From Ancistrus triradiatus (taxonomy: Eukaryota > Chordata > Actinopteri > Siluriformes > Loricariidae): a DNA stretch of 64,000 bases. The position numbers and the translations under genes were made by a program. Shown here one piece after another: positions 1 through 14,635 of this stretch. Below the pieces are notes generated by a model. It was not told the DNA's origin, ran no database searches, and saw only the letters and a list, made by a program, of their open reading frames with translations. The DNA is taken from assembly GCA_025084515.1 (NCBI GenBank), contig JAJAGP010000224.1, positions 310,001 to 374,000 on the forward strand, given 5' to 3'. How positions within the stretch are numbered: position 1 is the first letter of the stretch; the number at the start of each line of letters is the position of its first letter.

Positions 1-545
1 AAATGCTGCAAAACTGAGAGGAAGGCACTGCACAATACAGATGGATAATGACCCAAAAATATTCTTAGGGCAAAATAATGGAATATTCTTCACATGACCT
101 CAACCCAACTGAAAAAGCTTTTCACTTACTGAAAAAACTGAAGGCAGAAAGACCCAGAAACAAGCAGCATCTGAAGGTGGCTGCAGTGAAGGATTGACAA
201 AGCATCTCAGTGGAGGCATTTGATGTCCATTGGTTCCAGAGAGTCAGTCAGTCACTGACTGCAAAGGATTTGCATCCATGTAAAAATTTAAATGAAAAAC
301 TATTAAAATGTATAGTTTGTCCAATTACTTTTGAGGATGTGTAAATGGATGGACTATGTAAAGAATGGTTGTAATTCCTAAATATTTGAGTTAAACCCCT
401 TGAATTAAAGCTGGGAATCTACACTTCAATCACATCTTGATGGATGTAGTGCTTTATAAAGAAAAACAATATTGCTTAGTGTCCAACATGAGCCAACAAA
501 GCAAATAATCACAATTAAAGTGATAAAAGTTTGAGATTAACAGCA
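1..545 (+). mobile_element. Tc1-like transposase C-terminal remnant (mirror of about 48,290-48,920)
   Basis: Positions about 50-260 decode in broken frames to pieces such as KTQKQAASEGGCSEGLTKHLS, resembling the C-terminal end of a Tc1-type transposase just after its catalytic glutamate. The following AT-rich sequence contains 'ccaattacttttgaggatg', a typical Tc1 terminal motif. The element runs off the left edge. Confidence 0.5.
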
Positions 546-639
546 ACAAATAAAATCAAACTACGTAAAATTGTTGAGTTGATATGGCTATAGACACAAT
601 GCCTTTGACAGAAGATGGAAGTGTTACATTGTTGGGGGA

Positions 640-1860
640 CGGTGGGGAGATGCACTATATGGACAAAGTATTGGGACACCTATGGGAGCTTGTACGATTT
701 CCCATTCTGAATCCATACGCATTAATATGGAGTTGGTCCTTGCAGCTTATACTCTCCTGGGAAGGCTTTCTACAAGATTTTGGACTGTGTCTGTGGGATT
801 GTTTTGCCCATTCATCCAGAAGAGCATTTGTGAGGTCAGACACTGATGCTGGATGAGTCCGCCTGGCTTGCAATCTCCATTGTAGTTCATCCCTAAGGTG
901 TTTGATGGGGTTGGGGTTGAGGTCAGGGCTCTGTGTGGGCCAGTCAAGTGCTTTAACACCAAACTCCTATGCTCAACCATGCCTTTATGGTCCCAGCTTT
1001 GTGCAGTTATTTTGGAACAGAATAGGTTCTTCCCCAAACTGTTTCCACAAAGTTGAAAGCATACAATTGTCCAAATTCTCTTGGTATGCTGAAGCATTAA
1101 GATTTCCCTTCACTGGAACTAAGGTGCCAAGGCCAAGCCCTGAAAAACAGCCCCACAGCATTATCCCTCCTCCACCAAATCCACACCACCTCCACATCTG
1201 GCACAGTGCAGTCAGACAGGCAATGTTCCGCTGTCATTCACCAAACCCAGACTCATCAGTCAGACTGCCAGATAGAGAAGTGTGACTCGTTCAGTCTTCT
1301 TCATGTTTCCAGTGCTCCAGAGTCCAGTGGTGGTGTGCTTTACACCACTCCATCCAACACTTGGCATTGTGCCCAGGGATGTAAGGCTTGCATGCAGCTG
1401 CTCGGCCATGAAGCTCCCAGTGCACAGATTGTGTGCTGACGTTAATGCCAGAGGACGTTCAGAAACTCTGAAAATTTGAGTTCAACAGACCATTGGGACT
1501 TTTAGGCACCATGCTCACTCAGCACTTGGCCGACCCAGTATAGAGCTGTGTCACTTCGTGGCTGAGCTGCTGTGGGTTCTAAACGATTCCACTTTCCAAT
1601 AACACCACTCACAGCTGATCATGAAATATGTAGGAGGGAAGAAATTTCACAAACTGACCTGCTGCAACAGTGGCATCCTATTACAGTTCCCCACTCAAAT
1701 TCACTGAGCTCTTTAGAATGACTAATTCATTAACAAATAAAGCCAGGCTACATGGTTAGATGTTTGATTTCTACACCTGTGGCAATTGGACCTAATGAAA
1801 AACCTGAATTCAATGATTACGAGTTGTGTCCCAATACTTTTGTCTATGACTTCGGACTTG
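640..1860 (-). mobile_element. Tc1-like transposon remnant (mirror of 47,080-48,254)
   Basis: The element ends in inverted repeats reading 'caaagtattgggacacct' near 665 and 'cccaatacttttgtctatg' near 1,831-1,850. On the minus strand at 985-1,197 a fragment of Tc1/mariner transposase is readable, including GGGGIMLWGCFSGLGLG and a following VPVKGNLNASAYQ stretch, the region between the first and second catalytic aspartates. Stop codons and frameshifts break the rest. This fragment happens to read through better here than in the right-hand copy. Confidence 0.7.
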
Positions 1861-2644
1861 ACCTCAGCATGATTAAAGATCTCCGATGGCTAAATTTCAA
1901 ATGTATATTAAGCTGACATTCAAATCACACAGAGCAGAGTTCATTTTTTGGTTCTTTATTTTAAAATAAATAACTTCTGAAACAAAGGATAGGGAGCGTG
2001 AGCTTGATGCAGAAATAAAAAAGGCACTTAAAAAATGCACTTTGTGAGGCCCGTGGTTTTAAAATTTAACAGCATTAGAAGACAGCAAAAAGTCATTTTC
2101 AAAAACAATGAAAGACATCACCTTTTCACCCCGTTCTGGGGACCGACAAGGTTCGACAAGAAAAAATAAAAATAAAATAAAAAAATCAATACAAAAGGAA
2201 GCAAGCTCTAAAAGACCAACTTCTTGCATTGTGAAAGTAAGGCTCCTTAAAGTGTTGCCACAGTAAATATTTGGCTTTTGTAATCGTGAGGATTCAGGAA
2301 CCTGAGATTTTATCCCGAAAAATTGAATAATCATACTATACATGATTGGACAACTTTCCAAGCGAGCACAAAAACATCGTTCTGAAGATATCTTCTGTGG
2401 GTTAATGGCCCTGAGACGCCACCCGCATTTTGGTCAATGTTTCAAAGAGGCCCGAGCTCCAATGTGCTCTGCAATGCACGCCTATTTATCACGACAGCGT
2501 TGTAGATCTGTCCTCTTATTTTTAGTGAATGATTGGCAATGCAAGTCTTTTTGATTACTTCATTTCACACGTGAATTTAGAAAACATGAGGCATCTCTAA
2601 ACTTGCAATCCACAGAAAGCACAGTCCTAACCTTCTGAACATTA

Positions 2645-3131
2645 CGCAATGTGCAAAAGTCTTAGGCCACCATTAGATTGAAATACCACTGATTTAGCAA
2701 TAGTATAATGACCATATAGTCTATAATCAGACAGTGTATCAGTCTCTTCATTAGAATACAACCTGACGTAGAGGAAATGTGTTTGCAGTAATAAACTGAA
2801 AAAAACAAGCTTCAGGGTACAGTGGCAAGTATTTATGTGACCTCCACTTACATTTGCGCAGCAGCAACACCTGGCAACTGCATTAGATGGACCACAGAAG
2901 TTCTAAGGTCTGAAGAAAGCTTGACAGGAATGGTCCTTTTTGGAAGGGGATCAGCCAAGAAACACGTTTTCGGAAGGGGAACGGGTTAAAGGCTAAGATA
3001 TGCTATCAAAGCCATAGGTCACAAAGGACTGGAATGAAAATCAGTGGAACGGTCTTCGACAATATGTTTATTTATGGTCCTTATACTCAACACAAAAACT
3101 AATAGTGCTAAAGAATTTGCACAGTACTGCA
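2645..3131. mobile_element. Short TIR element, mirror of 45,784-46,280
   Basis: It begins with 'gtgcaaaagtcttaggccac' and ends with a degraded form of the complementary terminus ('tgcacagtactgcag'). There is no transposase inside. It is the inverted-arm image of the complete element in the 3' flank of itgb1. Confidence 0.6.
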
Positions 3132-5421
3132 GATATAAACACACAACCTGCAGGCCTCTGCAGGAACACAGAACACAATCTGTTCCCTAGAGCAGGAAAC
3201 CCATCAGTGCACGTTTTATCGTTCCAGCTCCAGCACACGTGTATGGAATCAGGTTACCTGATTCACGAGTGTTGAGAGCTGGCATACAGGGCCCGGGTTT
3301 TTTTGGGGGGGGTTTTTCCACAGCAACCACACACTCCCAGCCCCGTGGCAAGCTACATGCTACACGCTCAACCAGTGCTTGGAGCGTCATCCACAAGCCA
3401 TCTAAACCATTCCTGGTCAATATTCAAATAAACACCCATCTGATTTATAAGCCTCGCAAGTTTTTATCAAATAAAACCTTAAACACCTGTTGGAAATTAG
3501 GCTTCCATTAAAACAGATCCACCCCATCGTCAAACACGATCAGCTTCCAAATCGTTAAACAGTGTTTCTAAGTCCTGATCTTTAAGGTACCTCTGGAATG
3601 CACATTTATGCTTTTCTGCATAACACTGTTTAAACACTTGTCCATTACAAGAGTGGTGCGAGCATGTGCAGTGCAGGAGGAGTCCAAGATTAGGACTGGA
3701 ACGCTGCGTTAGGATAACATGGCTCTTATACAAAAGGCACAACTCACACTGTAATGACCAAAGCCAGGCTGTGCATAACAGAAAAAACAAACAAAAAAAC
3801 CACAAAGTAGCAACTCACATTCCCATACAGCTGTACACAATACACAGAAAAAAAACAGAAATACAGCGAAAATTGTAATGCAATTGTGGGAGAATGCACA
3901 GCTAACAAAAAAGGGTTAAAAAAAAAAAAAAAAAAGGGACAAAAAGGAAACGAACATGATACACGTCCTCGTTGCTCTGAATTGATTGCATACAGTGTTT
4001 GACAGCCCATCCTTTATTTTCCCTCCATATTTGGGATTGACACGTAGTCAAGACTTCTTGTAGATGGATTCTCACCCTGCGAAATAACACAAAGAAACAC
4101 AGAACAGAAAGTCAGTTGTCGTAATAACAACGTATCAACACAACACTGCACACCACACTGTGGCTCAGCAGGTTAACAGGACTGCTACAAATGACAGTGA
4201 CCATCTCGGGGTAAAAGCACATTCTTACACCAGGTTCGGTCTTCCACTAATCAGTGACCATTCCAATTCGAAAAGCAGGTGTCTAAAATTAATACAAAAT
4301 TGACCATTCACACGTGTATAATTCTACAGACAAACGTTTATGGACAACCAAATAATTTACATCCAAACTTGGGTATTAGTTTGGAGCTCGACTACTAGCT
4401 TTCATGATAGAAAACCTTTGTTCTTCTAAGAGGGGTTTCCTTTAGATTTGGAAACTGACTGAGTTCGGCTGTTAGACAAAAGCTATGAGCTCATTTGAGC
4501 CATATGCACTTTCCATTGCATTTTCAATGAGAATGGAGTGAGGTTAAGGTTCTGTGCAAGCCAGCCAAGTTCTCAATCAAAGTCGGCAAACCAAATCTCT
4601 ATGGACTTTAAGGAGAGCCGGAAGAAAGTTCATGAAATGACGTGTAGAAGCAGAAACTGTCTTGAGAGTCACTGTGGTATCTGTACAACCCATTCTACTG
4701 ATTCCACTGATTTCTCAATGAAGAGTTCAAATTAGAAGGTGTGGTCCACACAAACTTTTGATATATAGTGAATGTGTATAACACTGATGTTCTTGGATAA
4801 TAATTGACCAATATGAACCCAATTTCCTTTAAAAGTATTAAGTGCAAAGGATTAGGGTGTAGTGTCTTTGTGCATATACCAGCGACAAAAAAACTAAAAC
4901 GCAAAAATATTAAATTTCTTATGTATTAGGTACTTGTCAGCTTAAGCAGGGTGCCAGAAAAAATGTACAGTTTGTCCACTTCGATGCGTTATTAGGACTG
5001 GGACAATGGAAAACAAAATAAGACTGAACACTGACTGGAAAGTGTATAGAGTTTGAGAAGAGGAGATCGGCATAAAACTAAACGCAAAAATTTTTAAAAC
5101 AGACATGCAACCCTGACCAGGAAAGGCTAGGCTTAAAAACAACAAAGACAGAAAGCAATCCACATGCCCGGTCCTCCAGTGGTTAGTGCTGAGTCTCACA
5201 GCTCCTGAAACCATGGTTCAAGGTCCTTGGTCGCTGCAGCTTGTGAGAGTGGCATGTTCTCCCTATGCGCATTGATTTCTTTTGTGTCTCCCAGTGGTCC
5301 AGTGCCAAGTGCGTAAGTATGTGCCTGAGGTTGGTTCCCCCTTCCCTCGCCTGCCCACAACCCTAATGGGATTAAGTGGGTATGGAAAGGATGGCTTTCA
5401 GGCATAGGGGTGGTGAACCAC

Positions 5422-5981
<560 letters not shown>

Positions 5982-6313
5982 GGTACCAGGGTTTACAGCC
6001 ATCACAATGGCAATAATTGGCTGTGACTGAGGGAGGGAGCAGGACAATGGGGACTATAATCTCTTACCGAGCCCTCCAATGAGACTAGCGTCTTATCCCA
6101 GAGTGATTCAGATTGCTGAAAAAAGTGCGCTACGTCATTGTCACAATCTGGCCTAGCATGCCATTAACTCTTTTTAGGTTAAAATAAATAAATAAATCAA
6201 TCGATTATTTCTCTTTCAGTGGCCAAAATTGGGTGCATCTTTAATAAAGACTAAAATCCATATTGATTGGTAAACCAATGGTAATAAAGGATATTGTTTA
6301 TTAACAATAATAG

Positions 6314-6322
6314 CCCCCCCCC

Positions 6323-6410
<88 letters not shown>
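6314..6410. repeat. C homopolymer tract (about 97 bp)
   Basis: Ninety-seven bases of C with a single T. In the other arm the corresponding place (about 43,130) reads 'gtgcagtggctatt' with no C-run. Same interpretation as the T-tract: artefactual expansion. Confidence 0.9.
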
Positions 6411-8350
6411 ACCCGCTGCACACAGTCCTACTTCATTAACATACTATACAATGAGGAAAAAGCAGAATCTTAAAATGGCAAATATTTTATTTCTGAATAT
6501 GTACATACCAGACAAAGCTGGGACCTAAATATGTAGCATCGCAGGACCATGGCCTGTTAACTCAGTAGTAACGCATCTTGACATAAATACAGCCGCTCAC
6601 TAAAATTCTGATCATGAACATCTTGGTGTCAAGTACATTTATTTCATGAGACTGCTGTGACATGTTATACCCAGCATGCACCCAAAGTGTTTCACTGTGT
6701 TCTTCACTTCCCCCACAGTGGTGGTCAGCACCAATTGTGCACAAAAATGGGAGCCACACAAGCTTTTAAATGGCATGTTAAAGACATTTATGACATTGCA
6801 ACTTGCCTAATTACAATAGTCACTTTATTAGGTTACACCTCCATACAATGTTACCCTTTTATCGCTCCACTTACCAACATAAAGGCAGTTTGTAGTTCTA
6901 CAGTAACAGACTGTATCCATCTGTTCCTCTCCATATGTTGCTATCTGTTCTCTAATGGGTATACTACACAGATCAGTTACTGTGGTGATAGATCATTTCT
7001 CAGCACGCAGGCAAACAATGCTGTGGTGGGCTGGAAATAGTCCACCGACCCAAAATGTCAGCCGCCAGCATCCGTAGCAGCATCTGTGAGGCGACTGATG
7101 AAGGAATTAGACGATGACTAACAAAACGCTACTGTCTACTGTGGAGCCAAATATGGTTAGATGTGTGTAATGGATTGTACAGCGAGTGAAAAGTGTTTAA
7201 AACCTCCAACGGCACTGATTCCAAAAGTATGCCTCTAATTGGTCATCTAACCTTCATCAGTGCTCACAGGTGCGTGCCTACAGGATGCTGGGGGCTGAGA
7301 CATTTTGGGCTGGTGGACTATTTTCACTCTCCAACAGCACTGCTGTGTATGATCACACATACCAGCAATCACACACTTAACACACCACACATCAGTGTCA
7401 CTGCAGTGCTGCAAATGATCACCACACAATAGTACCCTAAATCTTTGCTGGTCCTGTGGGGGTCCTGACCATAAGAGAACAAAGTGATGGGGACTAAAAG
7501 TGAATAAAATGAGTACGAGCGCACACAGAAACAACGAGTGATGGGGACTTGTATATAAAATAAAAATTACATAGGAAGATTGTATTATAGAATGAAATCC
7601 AATGTTAAATGGCCTAATTGCCAAACGTCCCTATGGGGAGAGCGTTTTGGGGATTTGTTCTCAAGAAATTTCTGAAAGTGTTCTGCATTGTCGCCACCAA
7701 AACTAAGATTAACGGCTGAATTTAGAACAATAATTAGTAAAATTGGAGTAAAAAAAACTCGGACCAAACTGGAGAGGTTGAAAGGCTTCCATTTTGCCTT
7801 ATCAACAATGTTAGGTTTCTTCTACTGAAGAAGACAACATGGAAGCAGCACCCTTACACAGTTGTTTTGAGATAAAAAAAAGCCTTTTTGCAAATAAACC
7901 AGGTAGAATTTTAGTAAGAAATACTTGACAAGTCACAAGCTCTCAATCGGCTCAAGGAATATTTTAGATGGTTCATGCACTCGTCCATTTACCCCAAGAA
8001 TTAGCCATACTGTCCAAACAGTTCTCCACCACTCAAAAGCGTTAAGAGATTAGATCGAGTTCAAACATTAGAGAGGGGAGCATGCAAAACAGACAGCACT
8101 TAGAAGGAAGTACAGATCTGGCTTAACGGGCCTTGGTTTTGCATCCATAACTTGGATTGTGGAACTTTATTAATAGGACTCCGAGTAAATGGGATTCTCT
8201 GCTGAAGGAGATGAGAAAAGATTCAAAAGAAAGAAAGAAATTAAAGAAAGGTCAACTTCCAAACAGCATAGAGCACACAAAGAAAGATAAGAAATAGATG
8301 ATAAAGAGAGATATAGATAGATGCAGAGCAGAAATGGATAGAGGTCAGTG

Positions 8351-8370
8351 TTATTTTTTTTTTTCTTTTT

Positions 8371-8449
<79 letters not shown>

Positions 8450-8458
8450 CTTTTTTTT
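8351..8458. repeat. T-rich homopolymer tract (about 108 bp)
   Basis: T-run with three isolated Cs and one at its right end. The flanking 'gatagatgcagagcagaaat' and 'gcatctcatgag' match about 41,165-41,220 on the other arm, where ordinary mixed sequence occupies the gap. Confidence 0.9.
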
Positions 8459-10974
8459 GCATCTCATGAGAAACTCTTCAGTGTTTCTTCACTGTAGAGA
8501 GTAAGGACGTGACCCAGACTTTTAAAAAATCTAGCACTTTCCAGTTACTTTATCTGGAGGCACCAAATTAAGAAGAAAACTGAGAATGTACACCTTCAGG
8601 TTCACACAAGTTTTCACTGCAGAGCTTGATGAATATAGAGAGTAACCAATTACAAACTGAACATGAATTCTCACTCCGATCACTACCTGTACCACGAGAT
8701 CAGCCCCAATCAGAGGGGATGGTTTAATGTATCATCGTTGAATTTCTTTACAATCACATCAGATACTATACAAGACTTGCATTATTTTTCAGTGCACTCC
8801 ATAAAGGTGAGATGTGAGATGTCTTGAAGATACCCTTGCCCCTAATAATAACTCAAAATGAATAAGCAGGAGCAAAAGCCAAATGAGGTGTGGCATGTTT
8901 CACTCCAATCACATCACATCACATCACAATCAACATCACATTACAGACGATGAACACGAGTATTGGAAAATACACGATTTGGGTATGAAACTGTCTGGTA
9001 TTGGTATTGAGTTTGATCGGAACCGGTTTCAAAATTCCAAGAACTGGGTAACCGTAAAAAACAAAAAAGAATTCAACTGACCGGTTCCTACGAACGCATT
9101 TATTCTTCGGAATACACGACTATGAACAATGCCAAAAACACATGTGCAAGCAGGCACCACCCAGGACTGGGTGATCATATACAAGTACGTCATCATTGTA
9201 GCTGTGTTTCACACCTCTGCTGGAGAATTAGCGGGAAGATGGACACTCAAAGTGCTCAAAGTGAGAGAGAAAACAAGGCTAAAGGCAATACGTGTGGAAG
9301 TGGGATTGTTGTAAGGAGTTGGCAGCTCCAAACATGGCAAAAGATCTAAGGCAAACAATGATATTGAGCTTCAGCAATGTAGCATGTTGACCGCGGTCTC
9401 CTAACAGCCCAAAGCCCAAAAACTTAACGGGGGCCTAATGTACTAAAACCAATGGCAGAGGAAGACCAAAACTTCTCCTGAAATGATGAACTGGTCATCC
9501 ACAAGAACTGCAGCTCTTCAAGCAAGACATTACTGCTACTTGACAAATAGAAAAGCTATGTAATTTTTTGAGGACAAAGGTTTCTTAAAAATAAAAACAA
9601 TTGCATTACCGTGTCCCACTTGGCCATGGTTCTTCTCCTTCTCAAATTGGCAAACTCTCGGCGGTCTGATGATCATGAGCAGCTTCCAGTATAAGAAGCA
9701 GGGCTAGACCAATCAGAACTATTCCTGCGACCAAACCTGCTACGATGGGGATGATGCAGGACCAGCAGGGACACTCTGCGGAACAAATGCAAACAAAAGT
9801 GTTTTCCTGAATTATAAACAAATGAGTTGATTGGTAGGGTTTCTGGTTAGTACCCGTTTCGTGAACATGGTTGTACGACTAGCCCAAGTCAACAAGTACG
9901 TAGTCAGCGAGTTAAAAATGCACCACTGGAGGCAATTCAATGAAATGAATGTCTGCTTCTCTAAGTCAAATGATGCACCTAACAAAGTCTGTCAACTGGA
10001 CAAAATGTCTGAGAAGCATGCCTAGCAGTCAATGATCTCTCACAAGAGCACACTATCAAAAGTAGCCCATGACAGGCCTTTTATAGGGCAGGAGTGGAAA
10101 CACTTTACACCCCTTTGGCAAAGACCCAGCCATTCTAATTAGACCACACATATCATCTACATATCCACCTGAGATGCAAATGCGTTTTAGAAGCAATCTG
10201 ACATTTCTGTGTGGGTGCGTTATTTTTATAACGTATAACAGTTAAATGTTTAACTATGATGGATCACTGAGTATTGAGCTCAATCTCACACACTATTAGA
10301 TACAAGCTCCATGCTTCTACTCACCCAGGTTCTCAGCCCATATACTTCGACAGTGTTGTTCTGGTGGTGTAAACAAAGAAGAACCAGGCAGGTCTGGCAT
10401 CACGCTCCTTGCCCCCCCCGCCCCTGGGAGTGAGGAAGGGATGGCTGTTTGGCTGAGAAGCTCCAGCTTATCCTTCACCATAGTAAGTTTAAAGATCCAC
10501 CACTTCTCCTCACACGTGTCCTTCAGCTCTCCCAGTCTGAAAGCACGAAACTCAACTGCAGGGCCGTAGAAAGAGTGGGTGACATTAGCACTTCTGTGTA
10601 GCCCATCTACATAGTTTAACATGCAGCATTTTAAGTACCGTCTTTAACATTAGCTCATGTCAACCCAATTTCTATTTCCACACACTGGGATGTGAACTGC
10701 CTTCGATTCCATTTATACTTCTGTTAGCGTACAAATCTCAGTATAGCAGAAGACTATTAGCCGAGCTCCTGCACCCCTACAGTCTGCTGACCATTGAGGT
10801 CTCGACAGCTTGCCTACTGTCCCTAAATTTAGATTATCTACTGTTGGGGCGGATCTTAGTGTCATGGTCCCCAAACTGCTGGAGTTCTTTCGTAACTGTT
10901 CCTCGCTTTCTCCTTAAAACTTTAAACTTAAAACCCATGTTTCTCCTCAGTATTTTCTTTCTTGCTTCCTGATT

Positions 10975-11157
10975 AATGGGTTTTAGCAGACGCCCGTATC
11001 CAGAGCAACTTACATGATACAATTTACAATCCAAGCAATTGTGGGTAAGGGCATTGCTCAAGGACCCAACAGTGGCAGCTTGGACAGAGGTGGGATTTGA
11101 ACCCTGGACCCTTCTGGTCCATAGTCCAGTACTTACCCGCTAGGCTTACCACAGTCA
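10975..11157 (-). repeat. tRNA-derived SINE (mirror of 38,455-38,632)
   Basis: On the minus strand it starts with a tRNA-like A-box region, has a B-box-like 'ggttcaaatccc' with one change, and ends in the '...ctggatacgggcgtctgct' tail. It carries indels typical of this arm. Confidence 0.8.
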
Positions 11158-12224
11158 GAGTCCTGAAGCCCTTGAATTGTCGATCAGTTTGTATCAGTAG
11201 ACGCTTGAAATGGCATACCACAATTTAAACCACTTGTATTACGATACGACTAACTTGGGCTCAGTACAGACTCCGGACAAGTGGGGCAATCTCACAGGTG
11301 GGGCCCTGGAACTTCAGGTCAGTACATTTACACACATCCACGTCGCAAGTGCCACTCATTACAGATGTGCCCGTTAGACGCATACAAGGCGTATGTCCAG
11401 TGGACAGTCACACGCACTGCCCGTTGTAGTTGGCTTCACACAACATACTCTGCACACACACTTCCCATGACCTGTTGAGGAGCACTAATTAAATATTCCA
11501 ATTAGATACACACGAGCACGCATGCAGACAATTCATTATATGCCAGTTTTCCAGTAATTAAATCAGCTATATAAAGCATTTTTGTTCACATTTTATCTGG
11601 TGGATGGGACACCCAAAAACTAACCCAAGTTCAGGGACACACGAGGGTACGAGAATGCGGCTCTCACCTCCACAGAGTTTATTGTTGGACCGGTCGAAGT
11701 TGAAGTTGTCGCATTCCAGAAATTCCCTCGAGCGTTCCTCTGGGTTGCCTCTTCTTGCATACATGTTCCACAGAGCAGTCTCCGTGTTGCTGCAGTATCC
11801 GTTGCCGTTTCCATACGGCAGTTTGCATCCAGGTCTCTGTTTGCAATCGTCTTTGCTACACTCACAAACCCAGTCCATCCGTCCATCGTTACACTGAGAA
11901 ACAACAGCAAAGTGTCACCCCACTATGCAAAGTGTAAGCATCATCGCTGTCCACATCAGAGGCAACTCACCTGCACGCTCCACACTCACACGTGACGTTA
12001 CCGAAATGACAGTTGGAATGTTGGGGATTCCTTTGTCATGGACATTACACTCACAGATGGAAATTCAGCACAATCACCACTTCCTCATTAAAGCCAGGGG
12101 TTTGATCTTCACCCTCTTGTTTACCATTGATGGGCAGCCCTTAGCTGTGATGGCTATGTCAAATGTTACCTGCATGAAAAAAGAAAAAAAGAACACAGCT
12201 GCCTGTAACAAAATCCTAACTCAC

Positions 12225-12410
12225 AATCATAGTGGGGCAACAATTAATTTAGTCAGCCACTGATTGTGCAAGTTATGCCTACTAGAAAGATAGAGAGGTC
12301 TGTAATCATCATAGGTACAATTCAGATTCAACCCAACAGACCTCTCATCTTTCTAAATAGGCGAACTTGCACATCAGTGGCCTGCACTAAATATTTTTGA
12401 CCAACTGTAT
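12225..12410. mobile_element. Palindromic MITE, mirror of 37,182-37,360
   Basis: Contains both the 'gtggggcaac...cagccactgattgtgcaagt' and the complementary arm around the motif 'acagacctctc'. It is the inverted-arm image of the complete palindrome at 37.2 kb, with several base losses. Confidence 0.65.
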
Positions 12411-13189
12411 CTGCATCAGTGTTACAGGAAGCACACCACAAGGAATCATCAGTTGGACTTATAAAAGTGGTATTTAGTGGCATAAGCTAGGGAAGAGAGG
12501 TTATTACCAATACTACTGTAGGGGAAATAAACCTACAATATTTAATCATATCATTGACATTTGGCACAACAATAGATGTTGGAGTGCAGCACCTGGATTT
12601 ACAAAACAGCACCTTCTGGAGCACACCATTTTATTTTTTTTTTTTTTACAACAAGAGAGAATCAGCAGAATTACTAAGCAATGTTTGGCTAGAACTATGC
12701 TCCTGATAGTGCAGAAATGACGATGATGAGCAGTGAATGTGTCAGCACAGAACATTGTGCATGGATCACAGGAGAGCTGCAGTTAGTTTATATTTGAGAA
12801 TATGTTTCTTATATGGTGAAAAGAAGAAGGTTGTGGTGGGGGGGGGGAGTGGGATGTGGTTCGATGACAAGAAATCTGTCTTTGCAAAGTGTTGTTTGGG
12901 TTTTTATTTAAAGTCACTATCAGTTCACTGTCCGTTCAGCGACTGACACACAAGGTTACATCGAGACTAGTCACATAGCACTTTCAGGCTCGAACCCAAT
13001 TTGGCTTAAACAATTAACCTAGGGGATGTCTTTGGACTTTGGGAGGAAAAATGAGTGAGGGAGTAAATGACGAGTTGCATGCCGAGTATCGGATGTGTAT
13101 CGTATTTCATACATATTATGAAAGGTGGCCCAAATCAAAATGAAAACGTCACAATGAAAAAAATGTTGGCCACTTTGCCTCATTCATAT

Positions 13190-13258
13190 ATATATATATT
13201 TATATTATATATATATATATGTAATATATGTGTTGTGTGTGTTGTGTGTGTGTGTGTA
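13190..13258. repeat. AT/GT microsatellite
   Basis: Alternating TA runs followed by a GT-rich run. It corresponds to the CA/TA microsatellite at 36,332-36,402 of the other arm, with a different length. Confidence 0.8.
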
Positions 13259-14458
13259 CTCATAAAAGGTGTATGGGAGGAAAACACTATCTTGGACAAT
13301 TCAATCAATACCAGTATCCCAAAAGGCATGGCTAACTAAAGTATATAATAAGGTGCCCAGATCCAATAACGGGCAATTTCAAGAAAACATTGTTGGCGTT
13401 TAAGTGGCAGATGTATCCACTATCACCATGTTCCCCACTTTTTAAAAAATAATTTTGCCCTATGTACACATAATCAAATAAACTACCAAAATGTGTAGTA
13501 GTTAGCAATTACTTTTTAGACATAAAACAACATTATGCTTGTAATTTAAGAGAATTACCTCATCACCAATGGAAATGTTTGAACACTTCTGCCAGTGTCC
13601 CCTGTTTCACTCACTCCATTCTTATCAGTGTGACACATAGGCGATAGAACTCCTCAGGGCAGCTGTGTTCTCAGGATCACTTCAGATGACAGAGACTACA
13701 AGGAGAATACAAGAGTTATCAACCAAAACAATGGGAGATACGCAATTGACCAGGTTGCCCATGCTCATCACCTCCCAGAGTTGATAATGGTGTTGTGAGA
13801 AGATAATCTGTGGTGGTTTAATGCTTTCGCGGTGGGTGTGACACACGTTTATGTACCTGTCAGGGACAAACTCCACAATAATGTTTACGTTTATTCATTT
13901 ATTTAACGTGCTATCAGCCATCAGTGCCTGTTCAGCGACACACACAAGTTATCTCAAAGACAGTCAATCATACACTCAAGTGAATGCAATTAGTGTAGTC
14001 AATTAACTTCATGTCTTTGGGACTGTGGAGGAAAACTGGAGTACCCGGAGTAAACCCACACGGAACACGGGGAGGACATGCAGACTCCACACGAAAGGAC
14101 CCAGGGGTCCAATCCTGGGATGACCCAGACCTTCTTGCTGTGAGGTGGCGGAAGCTAGCCACCGAGCCACTGGTTTGCCACCACCCACAAGCTGTCAGGA
14201 CAAATTTAGGACTATGCGGAAATGTCAGGACAAAATTCATGTCTTGAAGTTTGGTTAGGGTTAGGTGTTGGTGTAGTATTGATTAGCTACAGTAAACATT
14301 GGAAATTGAATGGAAAGCACTGACAAGGACAGTAAGACAAACCCGTGTGATGATATACAACAGCATCATGCAAAAGGCTTAGGCCACCATTAGATTTGTT
14401 GCTTTAGCAAATGTACAACGCCCTGTGATTACTAATATGATTAATTAATAGCTTATAG

Positions 14459-14635
14459 GGACTGTGGTAGCTAGCAGTTAGGTATGCACTCTGGTCAGAA
14501 GGTCCAGGATTCAAATCCAACCTCTGCCAAGTTGCCACTGTGGGCCCTTGAGCAAGGACCCTTACCCACAATGCTTGATTTCTAGATTGTCTCAGTTATC
14601 AGTCTCTCTGGATAAGGCGTTGCTAAAGTTGTAAA
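14459..14635 (+). repeat. tRNA-derived SINE (mirror of 34,928-35,112)
   Basis: Begins 'gactgtggtag' (A-box region), has 'gattcaaatccaacctctgcc' around the B box, and the 'ctctggataaggcgt' tail. Degraded by indels. Confidence 0.75.

Noticed and set aside
8897..8945. Short 'atcac' tandem run considered as a CRISPR-like array
   Set aside because: It is a simple pentanucleotide microsatellite with no spacers, mirrored at about 40,690, in a vertebrate genome.
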